From Clostridia bacterium (GTDB lineage Bacteria; Bacillota; Clostridia; Christensenellales; Borkfalkiaceae), in the NCBI GenBank assembly GCA_900769565.1, contig CAAGHC010000003.1:21448-85447 (forward strand): a stretch of 64,000 bases of DNA, given 5' to 3'. How positions within the stretch are numbered: the stretch's first letter is position 1; the number at the start of each line of letters is the position of its first letter. Under the pieces are notes generated by a model. The model was not told where the DNA came from. It worked only from the letters and a program-made list of their open reading frames with translations, and did not search any database. This document shows, one piece after another, positions 16,994 through 23,165 of this stretch. Both the position numbers and the translations under genes were made by a program.

Positions 16994-18271
16994 TTAAATT
17001 CCTATAAATGCGCCGTACTCTTTTAATTTCCTTTGCAATTCTTTTACGTCTACGTTGCGAACGTCCGTCTTTTCCTTACACGCCATGGCTATTGCCGTTC
17101 CCGCAGCCTCACCGATACAGCAAACGGTTGGCATAATTCGATAAGATGCTTGTGCGCCGTGGTCAGACGATATACATCTACCAGCCACCAAAAGGTTGGT
17201 TGCCGTTTTAGGTATTAAACTACGATAAGGAATGGTATAATACTTACCTTCAGGGAAGTAATAATGGCTTGTCCCCGTACCCTCTGGACTATGAATATCA
17301 ATATCATAATTGCAAGCGGCAATAGAATCTTCAAATTTGGTAAAAGAACGTGCATCACTTTCAGTAAGTAAATATTCGCCAACAATTTTTCTACTTTCTC
17401 TAACGCCTATTTCGGGTGCAGTCATCATGAGATAGCTATTTTCTAATCCGTCGGCATGTTTTTTCATAAATTCATAAACTTCATACACTTGCTTACGAGC
17501 AATTACTTCTGCCTTGGTAAGGTCAAACGGCGAAGTCGGGTCCATTTTTACAACTCTAGTAGTATTCAAATGTAATATCCCTGGAATAGGCATCTTTACG
17601 GACAAAATATTTTCTCTAGGATTGATAAATTCACCCCTTTCAAGCGCTTCTTTATACTCTGCATTAAGACGATTTCTGCACGCCCAAAAACGTTCGATAT
17701 CAACGTTCCCAAGTCTAAAACAAAGGGTCATAGGTTGGCATAAGTTATCAGATTCACGACCTAACATCGTGGGTATTCCTGCAAGAAAGGAAAGTTGTGC
17801 GTCACCCGTTGCATCAACAAAATAATCAGCCTCTATTTCAATTAAACCACTTTTAGTAGCAACTGTGACAGATTTGATTTGCTCTCCGTCTTTTTTGGCT
17901 TGACAAATATACGCGTGATAAAGAAGTTCAACACCAGCGTCTTCAACCATATCGTTGAGTATAAATTTAAGTTCTTCTTCCATGAAAGAATATTCGATTA
18001 GTTTACGACTAGTAACGTATTCTAAAGTCATTCTTCTTTCATTCAACTTGTCAAAAATAGTCTTGAACAAACCTGCCGAAAGATTAGTGGTTACACCATC
18101 AACTTTTGCAAGCGTAGGCATAAACGGATTAACTAGGCAATTTACCGCCGCCCCGCCTAACGCATTCCCTTTTTCTATTAGAAGAACCTTGCGTCCTTCT
18201 CTTGATGCAGAAATAGCAGCCGAAACGCCTGAAAACCCACCGCCAACTACGACGATATCGTATCTTTCCAT
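16994..18271 (-). CDS. FAD-dependent oxidoreductase
   Basis: About 425 residues. The N-terminus YDIVVVGGGFSGVSAAISASREGRKVLLIEK is a complete FAD Rossmann motif with the acidic ribose-binding Glu, followed by GNALGGAAVNCLVNPFMP. A middle substrate domain leads to the closing FAD motif LLVAGRCISSDHGAQASYRIMPTVCCIGEAAGTAIA. This is the FAD_oxidored group often found beside glycan-degradation genes; the reaction is unknown. Start at 18271, with AAGGAG nine bases upstream. It is a single-gene unit preceded by a strong promoter and a perfect palindrome, so tight repression is likely. Confidence 0.83.
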   Translation of the reverse strand: MERYDIVVVGGGFSGVSAAISASREGRKVLLIEKGNALGGAAVNCLVNPFMPTLAKVDGVTTNLSAGLFKTIFDKLNERRMTLEYVTSRKLIEYSFMEEELKFILNDMVEDAGVELLYHAYICQAKKDGEQIKSVTVATKSGLIEIEADYFVDATGDAQLSFLAGIPTMLGRESDNLCQPMTLCFRLGNVDIERFWACRNRLNAEYKEALERGEFINPRENILSVKMPIPGILHLNTTRVVKMDPTSPFDLTKAEVIARKQVYEVYEFMKKHADGLENSYLMMTAPEIGVRESRKIVGEYLLTESDARSFTKFEDSIAACNYDIDIHSPEGTGTSHYYFPEGKYYTIPYRSLIPKTATNLLVAGRCISSDHGAQASYRIMPTVCCIGEAAGTAIAMACKEKTDVRNVDVKELQRKLKEYGAFIGI

Positions 18272-18285
18272 TATTACACTCCTTA

Positions 18286-18339
18286 ATAAAAGCGCTTTTA
18301 TCTGTAGTAAATGATACAATAAAAGCACTAAAATGTCAA
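18286..18339 (-). promoter_or_regulatory. Promoter with perfect 16-bp LacI-type operator
   Basis: Promoter TTGACA (18334-18339), 17 bases, TATCAT (18311-18316) on the minus strand. The perfect palindrome ATAAAAGCGCTTTTAT lies at 18286-18301, covering about +3 to +18 of the transcript. The central AAGCGCTT is typical of LacI/GalR-family operators. No such regulator is encoded in the window, so it acts in trans. A half-site-like TGCTTTTAT lies in the promoter spacer. Confidence 0.72.
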
Positions 18340-18445
18340 CGACTAACAATCGCAATTACTCAATTATGAATAAATGTGTTATTTCTGCAAATAAATGTAT
18401 CTTTTGTTAAATGTTTTTGTTGTTTTACTATGAAATTTTATAAAC

Positions 18446-18471
18446 AAAAAAGCACCCGACGGATGCTTTTT
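18446..18471 (-). terminator. Terminator of the GH78-CBM9 unit
   Basis: AAAAGCATCC pairs with GGGTGCTTTT (one wobble) around GTC, with further T on the minus strand, 55 bases after the CBM9-like gene. Confidence 0.75.
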
Positions 18472-18525
18472 AGTTTTCTTTTTTATTAAGTGACTATTCT
18501 GTCCAACCACAACTAAACTTACGTT

Positions 18526-19068
18526 TTATAATAACGATAAATCTAGTTCTCTAAACGATTTTCTAACGTGAAATTCAATTGAATGCGTTGGATATAACGA
18601 CAAACATACTTTGTCGGGCATAAAACCTTCGGTTTCTATTCTGTATGCGTTAAAATTAACAACGTCCTTTTCCTTTACACCGATAAACTCTAACGGTATT
18701 CTAAATTCACCGATATAGCCGTTTTCAAGCTTGACTACGTTAGTTTCAAAACCCTTTTCTAAAAGGTCAACCACTATTTTTTTGCCATTACCCTTTTTGT
18801 TAGTTATCAATGCGCAAAATGCCGTACCGTTGGGCGCAAGCTCAAACTCAAAGTAACGTTTATCCATATCGGTTTTTTCGGTTGCGATAAACACTTCGAC
18901 TACGTCGCCACGGAATATGTTTTTATTGTACTCGTTAAACGGGCAAAAAAACTGACAGTCGTCACAAGTAAAATTAAATATTAAACTTCCGTTTTCTTTT
19001 TTTACGTTAAGTACCGTCTTAAATTTAGTGGGTTTGCCCCTTCTAAATTCGTTCAATTCAAATCTCAT
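18526..19068 (-). CDS. CBM9-like carbohydrate-binding protein
   Basis: 180-residue beta-sandwich protein without a signal peptide. Features of the CBM9-like group are the DVVEVFIATEKTD segment, the YFEFELAPNGTAFCALI strands and IGEFRIPLEFIGV. Many such cytoplasmic proteins accompany glycoside hydrolases without known catalytic activity. It begins 18 bases after the GH78 gene and is co-transcribed with it, if the truncated unit is transcribed at all. Confidence 0.65.
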   Translation of the reverse strand: MRFELNEFRRGKPTKFKTVLNVKKENGSLIFNFTCDDCQFFCPFNEYNKNIFRGDVVEVFIATEKTDMDKRYFEFELAPNGTAFCALITNKKGNGKKIVVDLLEKGFETNVVKLENGYIGEFRIPLEFIGVKEKDVVNFNAYRIETEGFMPDKVCLSLYPTHSIEFHVRKSFRELDLSLL

Positions 19069-19086
19069 AATCTATCGCTCGCAAAA

Positions 19087-20685
19087 TTATTTTTTGTTTA
19101 GATATTTATTGAAATATATTATCGGAATAGTGCTCCAACCATGGCACAAACTTCCGGCAACGTCAATTTTAACACCGTTTATGGTTTCCCAGAAAGTAGT
19201 TGCACCTGCATCTAACATATAAGAGTAATCATTTCTTATATCGTTAAGAATAAAGTCCTTATCGTCAACAGCTTCGTAAAGGAAGGTTTTCATAGACAAC
19301 GTGCACGGCACTAAACTCTTGTCGTTAATAATTTTTTCCACCAAAGATTTATCTGCAACCCCGCTTAAAACGGCAAACACGTTGCCAAGTTGACCATAAA
19401 TTTCACCGTCGGTGCAAAGTTTATATAATCCGTTTACGTAAAAAGTATCGTTTATAGCCTTTTTCATAGGCTCAAAATCAATCACTTCCCCCGTAAGATT
19501 ACAGTAACTTTGCATAGCGTATAGATACATACAGTTTATAATTAAATCATACTTTCTAGGCTCAACGTCCTCGGGTTTTCTAGTAATTTGGTATTCCCTA
19601 TCGCTACCCACACTCCACTCGTAAAAATTCCAGCACGGGAATTCAAAACACGGTATTAAATTGTTTTCGTCAATCCTACTTTCGAACGCCTCTTTTATCT
19701 TTTTAAGCACGGGTAAAATTTCGGGTAAAACACTTCTGTCGTTAGTGAATTTAACGTATTCCTCAACCGTCCTAAAATATACTAAACTAAATGACGGAAT
19801 AGGTATATCTCTACCCGTAGGATAACAAATGCTCAATAACCCGTCAGAACGTATTCCACGAGAAATAAACATTAAATTATATCTAGCGTATTCTATTTCG
19901 TTAAAGGCGTAAAAACCACCCCTCATTTCGTTAAAGCCGTCCATAGAGTAGAGAGCTTGTTCACGCCAAGGACAATCTTCATAATGCTCGTGCATACAAC
20001 TTCTTAAAGTGTAAACACAGGTGTCGTAAATTCTTTGGTCAAGGTCGTTTTCAAGTTTATACGGCACGGTCGTTAACGGATAATTTACGGGTAAAATCGC
20101 AACTTCGTTTATCTTTATCGGTTTTTCACTCTCTATATCGATATATCTCAAACCACAACGTCTAAAACTGTTAAACAACTTGTTTTCGCCGGGCTTTAGA
20201 ACGTATTCAAAACTGAAATCTCTTTCTTCCCATATCCTTAAAACAGTACCTTTATCAGTTAAATACTCACCAAAACTTACAACTATGGTTTGCTCTGTTT
20301 CACTATAAATATCTAACGATACAAAGCCCACGCATTCCTTTTTGAAGTCTACTAAATTGCCTTTTATTATTTGACCGCAAATTTTTTCACCTAAAGTCAA
20401 ATTCTTCCTTTTTCTTTCAATAAAGTTTCTTGACTTTTCTACTAAAAAACTGTTTTTATATGGCAAGTTGTTTTCAATAGTGTTGTCATACTTAAAAGAT
20501 TGTCCGATTTGCAATGTTAAAAGTTTATTGTAGCCGTTGCAAAAATTAATATCTTGCCTTGACAAAGTATTTTGGTTGCTAACAACAACTTCCTTTCCGT
20601 CTACGGTAAGATTAAAAATAACGCCCGCCACGTCGGTAATATAAGTTTGGTTATTTACACCGTAATACCACACTTTAATTTGCAC
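19087..20685 (-). CDS. GH78 family alpha-L-rhamnosidase-like protein, 5'-truncated
   Basis: 532 residues from a GTG at 20685. The catalytic (alpha/alpha)6 domain looks intact: DCPWREQALYSMD carries the general-acid Glu position of GH78 and GATTFWETINGV the general-base Glu. The frame stays open upstream of the GTG, encoding VDVTKFCKSGKNHVQIKVWYYG, a normal GH78 N-terminal beta-domain strand. It then hits TAA at 20737-20739 without any ATG. The beginning of the gene (perhaps 100 codons) has therefore been lost, and the GTG is only a makeshift start. Without signal peptide, so it would act on imported oligosaccharides or glycosides. No promoter is visible. Confidence 0.72.
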   Translation of the reverse strand: MQIKVWYYGVNNQTYITDVAGVIFNLTVDGKEVVVSNQNTLSRQDINFCNGYNKLLTLQIGQSFKYDNTIENNLPYKNSFLVEKSRNFIERKRKNLTLGEKICGQIIKGNLVDFKKECVGFVSLDIYSETEQTIVVSFGEYLTDKGTVLRIWEERDFSFEYVLKPGENKLFNSFRRCGLRYIDIESEKPIKINEVAILPVNYPLTTVPYKLENDLDQRIYDTCVYTLRSCMHEHYEDCPWREQALYSMDGFNEMRGGFYAFNEIEYARYNLMFISRGIRSDGLLSICYPTGRDIPIPSFSLVYFRTVEEYVKFTNDRSVLPEILPVLKKIKEAFESRIDENNLIPCFEFPCWNFYEWSVGSDREYQITRKPEDVEPRKYDLIINCMYLYAMQSYCNLTGEVIDFEPMKKAINDTFYVNGLYKLCTDGEIYGQLGNVFAVLSGVADKSLVEKIINDKSLVPCTLSMKTFLYEAVDDKDFILNDIRNDYSYMLDAGATTFWETINGVKIDVAGSLCHGWSTIPIIYFNKYLNKK

Positions 20686-20741
20686 GTGGTTTTTCCCACT
20701 TTTACAAAACTTTGTAACGTCAACCTTATTACGAATTTAAT

Positions 20742-21056
20742 ATGTATTATTTAGGCGCTAATGGTAATTCCGTAATAAGTATTACGGAAAGTAAAGATAA
20801 ACCACTTTCAGCTGATTATTTTTATAAAAAAACAGGAAATTATTATATTATTAAAGTAGTGGTGGACGACCAGTATATGGGGGATATAAGAGCGACTTAC
20901 GTTTATGATGAAGAATATGATTTGGTAGGGTTTATAGGGAATAACGAAATAGGCGAAAATATTAACACAAAGGTCATAATAAAACCACTTTGTGACGACT
21001 TTGTTATTCCTAATGAAATAATAGAAAAAATAAACGATTACAATTTGGAGAATTAA
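20742..21056 (+). CDS. Hypothetical protein, possibly a 3' gene remnant
   Basis: 104 residues, acidic and Tyr/Ile-rich (YKKTGNYYIIKVVVDDQYMG...NTKVIIKPLCDDFVIP). I recognise no family. The ATG has no Shine-Dalgarno, and it begins within 5 bases of the point where the divergent GH78 frame ends. The frame is open a little further upstream. The best reading is that both genes lost their 5' parts at one rearrangement junction near 20735-20742. A clean terminator follows. Confidence 0.45.
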   Translation: MYYLGANGNSVISITESKDKPLSADYFYKKTGNYYIIKVVVDDQYMGDIRATYVYDEEYDLVGFIGNNEIGENINTKVIIKPLCDDFVIPNEIIEKINDYNLEN

Positions 21057-21060
21057 AACC

Positions 21061-21088
21061 AAAAGCGTTAGAAAATTCTAACGCTTTT
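21061..21088 (+). terminator. Terminator after the 104-residue gene
   Basis: AAAAGCGTTAGAA pairs perfectly with TTCTAACGCTTTT around a 2-base loop. It has A and T runs on both sides, so it is bidirectional. Confidence 0.8.
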
Positions 21089-21107
21089 AATATTGTCTTT
21101 GGTTATT

Positions 21108-21200
21108 TTTCAACACGTTCAAAAGTAAATATTATCCCTGCATTACCTTTAATGAATATATATTTGATTATCGTAATAGAAAAAGCGACTCTATTTGGGT
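21108..21200 (-). repeat. Left copy of the tRNA-Ser downstream repeat (peptide-coding fragment plus terminator)
   Basis: This stretch matches 29960-30085, the sequence just downstream of tRNA-Ser(GCT), at clearly recognisable but imperfect identity. On the minus strand it reads FSITIIKYIFIKGNAGIIF-TFERVEK; the right copy reads FSITILKYIFVKGNAGIIF-DFERPKAE. Most base differences are at third codon positions, so the peptide was under selection. A hairpin (GCGATTCTATTTG with CAAATAGAGTCGC) separates it from the tRNA-like element. The family is not recognised. Confidence 0.6.
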
Positions 21201-21216
21201 TCAAATAGAATCGCTC

Positions 21217-21237
21217 TTGGCGGAGAAAGAGGGATTT
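21217..21237. repeat. Left 21-bp direct repeat (putative att site of the island)
   Basis: Exact 21-base match to 30085-30105, which is the 3' end (CCA, discriminator, acceptor and half of the T arm) of tRNA-Ser(GCT). The core is TTGGCGGAGAAAGAGGGATT. Both copies have the same orientation, 8.9 kb apart, as left by site-specific integration into a tRNA 3' end. Confidence 0.7.
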
Positions 21238-21315
21238 TCGCCTGTGCGACCTACCCGATAAAATGTCCACTGGACATTTTAGTCCTACGGACAAATTGCT
21301 AACGCAATTTTCTCC
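21218..21315 (-). other. tRNA-Ser-like element carrying three consecutive hairpins
   Basis: On the minus strand a 98-base element begins GGAGAAA and ends TTTCTCC-G-CCA, the same 7-bp acceptor stem and CCA end as tRNA-Ser(GCT). Inside, the clover leaf is replaced by three perfect hairpins: AAATTGC/GCAATTT (21293-21310), GTCC/GGAC (21282-21292) and AAAATGTCC/GGACATTTT (21260-21280). No anticodon arm is left. It is a degenerate tRNA or a structured mobile repeat that uses the tRNA end. Confidence 0.6.
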
Positions 21316-21349
21316 ATATTCAAATCCCTCATTAACCCACAGAAAACAA

Positions 21350-21386
21350 AAACTCTATTCAAACCACAAGGGTTCAAATAGAGTTT
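21350..21386. other. Hairpin of terminator type near the island's left end
   Basis: AAACTCTATT..AACC pairs with GGTT..AATAGAGTTT around ACAA. The stem sequence resembles the hairpins at 21188-21216 and 29703-29731 (all share CTCTATTTG), so this is a recurring motif at the island ends. The whole stretch 21089-21476 has no gene beyond these elements. Confidence 0.5.
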
Positions 21387-21476
21387 CTGCTGTGAGTAAT
21401 TAAGTATTTGATACAAGTTTCATTTTTGCGAAAAGGTTTCAAAATTGAAAATCGGTTTCAATTTTAACGATAAGGC

Positions 21477-22220
21477 TTATAAACCTAAAATTTGCCGTTT
21501 TTTCGCCTCATACTCTTCGGGCGTAATTGCGCCCTTGTCAAGCAAATCCTTAAAAATCAAGAGTCGTCTGGCTTGGTCGTTTAAGTCCTCTGTCGGAGCA
21601 GATTCTTTCACTCTTCCGTGCATTGTTTCTGTGCCTTTGATTTTTACAGGAATAGGCTCATTTTCCCAAGCGGAATATGTAGCTTTCATAGACTTTGACA
21701 CAAGGGCAAAATCCTCATCACCCATTTCAATGTAAGGCTTCGATGTTACGGATTTCCACCAAGCGAACAACGCCACTTCAATTGCCAATGATACAAGGAA
21801 AATAATTAGAAATACTGTGGTAACAGGTCTATCCGATGCGTGGGGAGAGAGCCAAAAGAACTGCGCTATAAGACCGACAAAAACGAAACCACTCAATCCT
21901 AACGCCCATCTATAGATTCTTCTATACGCCCACGATTTTTTCTCGACAACATTGTATTCAACCCACTCCATACCTTGAGCCATACATACTGTTTCACCGC
22001 AGTGTGGGCATTCCTTGAGTTTATTTCCTAAACGGCGGGGACCTTGGATTTTATATAAAGCATCGATAATCTTCCAGCCTAAAAGCCAAAAAAGCATTGT
22101 ACCTGCCGTTGCAATAAATAGTACAATCATCAGAATTGTCAGCAAGCCCTCGTCATCTCTCTTTAACGTTTTTCCGCAATGAGGACAACAATGGTTTGTT
22201 ATGTTATATTGGAAAGCCAT
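21477..22220 (-). CDS. Zinc-ribbon, membrane and SHOCT domain protein
   Basis: 247 residues in this order: CCPHCGKTL zinc-knuckle half (residues 11-19), membrane segment (27-50), second CPHCGETV ribbon (about 71-78), two membrane helices (about 103-150), and a C-terminal SHOCT domain (RRLLIFKDLLDKGAITPEEYEAKKRQIL). SHOCT modules are short oligomerisation segments. Function unknown. It begins 20 bases after the PARG-like gene with GAGGGGGAG as ribosome site, so it closes the protease-PARG-SHOCT operon. Codon choice is more GC-rich than in the flanking chromosome. Confidence 0.7.
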   Translation of the reverse strand: MAFQYNITNHCCPHCGKTLKRDDEGLLTILMIVLFIATAGTMLFWLLGWKIIDALYKIQGPRRLGNKLKECPHCGETVCMAQGMEWVEYNVVEKKSWAYRRIYRWALGLSGFVFVGLIAQFFWLSPHASDRPVTTVFLIIFLVSLAIEVALFAWWKSVTSKPYIEMGDEDFALVSKSMKATYSAWENEPIPVKIKGTETMHGRVKESAPTEDLNDQARRLLIFKDLLDKGAITPEEYEAKKRQILGL

Positions 22221-22240
22221 TTTACTCCCCCTCGATAAGG

Positions 22241-23161
22241 CTATTTTTTGAAAGTTTCTTTATAAGTTTTAGGGTCTACCGCTTCCACGTGAGCCTTGTA
22301 TCCTTCCCACGTTTTCGGTGCCATTACACTTGAAAATGCCTCAAAGTTTGCAAGCTCCCTCTCGGTGTGGTATACGGCATATTCAATCACATCAAAGCGG
22401 TCGAGGTATTCTTGCATAACATTATAGAATACGTGCGCCACGATTTCGGGAGGATTGCGGAAAGCACCACAGCCAAAAGCACCCAAAATAAGGACTTCAT
22501 TTCCGTTGGCTACCGCCACCTCGAATATTCTACGAACGCGCGACGTGAGCAGTTTTTCAAGCTCTGTGGCGCTTATTTTTGCTGCCGTAGTACCTGCGTT
22601 AGGGTTCATTGCATTGCTTGGGCGCTCTCTTAAATTAGGCGCAGCACAAGTAAGAATATTGACCTTCCACCACTCCTCCTGTGGAAGAGGCTCTGGAAAG
22701 TTCGTATCACTCTTGAATACGCAAACATTAGGCGTGTAAATGCAATCGTTGTTATAAAGCGGATTATTGGCTTTTCTGTGAGGCATATAAAACGCATCCC
22801 ACATTGCCGAAATGTTCAAGCACGGGTAAAGTGTTGTGCAACGGCAGATGCATTCTTCCTGCGCCGATGAGCCGTTAACGACTCCACCACCGGGGTTGCT
22901 TGCCGATGCAAAGTTTAGCACGCACACCTTCTTGCCTTGCTTGGCATAAGGCTCGGCGGCTTCAAGTGAACGCTTGCCGCTAACTATAACTTTTGCCTGT
23001 TTCTGCATTTGCGCCACGGGAACGACAATCGTTTCCTTTTCGGCTATAAATGTTTGCGCCGCAACCGATGCGGTAATCGTTGATTTCAGATACGAATCGG
23101 TTAAATATCTGCGTTCCGTATCTTTAAATATTTCTGCGTTTTTGGTTCTTCTATCTATCAT
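22241..23161 (-). CDS. TIGR02452-type protein, PARG-like macrodomain
   Basis: 306 residues. The microbial poly(ADP-ribose) glycohydrolase signature is clear: NFASASNPGGGVVNGSSAQEECICR contains GGG followed by QEE with the catalytic second Glu near residue 103. The adenine/ribose-binding loop LGAFGCGAFRNPP lies near residue 230. Proteins of this type remove ADP-ribose chains or nucleotide-linked ADP-ribose. No ADP-ribosyltransferase (for example DarT) is in the island, so the modification it reverses is not encoded here. It starts 4 bases after the protease stop codon, so translation is coupled. Confidence 0.85.
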   Translation of the reverse strand: MIDRRTKNAEIFKDTERRYLTDSYLKSTITASVAAQTFIAEKETIVVPVAQMQKQAKVIVSGKRSLEAAEPYAKQGKKVCVLNFASASNPGGGVVNGSSAQEECICRCTTLYPCLNISAMWDAFYMPHRKANNPLYNNDCIYTPNVCVFKSDTNFPEPLPQEEWWKVNILTCAAPNLRERPSNAMNPNAGTTAAKISATELEKLLTSRVRRIFEVAVANGNEVLILGAFGCGAFRNPPEIVAHVFYNVMQEYLDRFDVIEYAVYHTERELANFEAFSSVMAPKTWEGYKAHVEAVDPKTYKETFKK

Positions 23162-23165
23162 CGTT

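Noticed and set aside
12601..20685. A single rhamnose-degradation cluster joining the HpcH aldolase with the GH78 gene.
   Set aside because: The genes are in separate transcription units with different operators, hydrogenase genes lie between them, and no rhamnose isomerase, kinase or rhamnonate dehydratase is present.
21103..21294. A 63-residue minus-strand protein starting MSVGLKCPVD.
   Set aside because: Its first half translates the hairpins and tRNA-like element; only the last 25 residues (FSITIIKYIF...) look like coding sequence, so it is listed as a repeat.
22241..23161. DarTG-type toxin-antitoxin system.
   Set aside because: The macrodomain is PARG/TIGR02452-like rather than DarG, and no DarT-like gene is adjacent.
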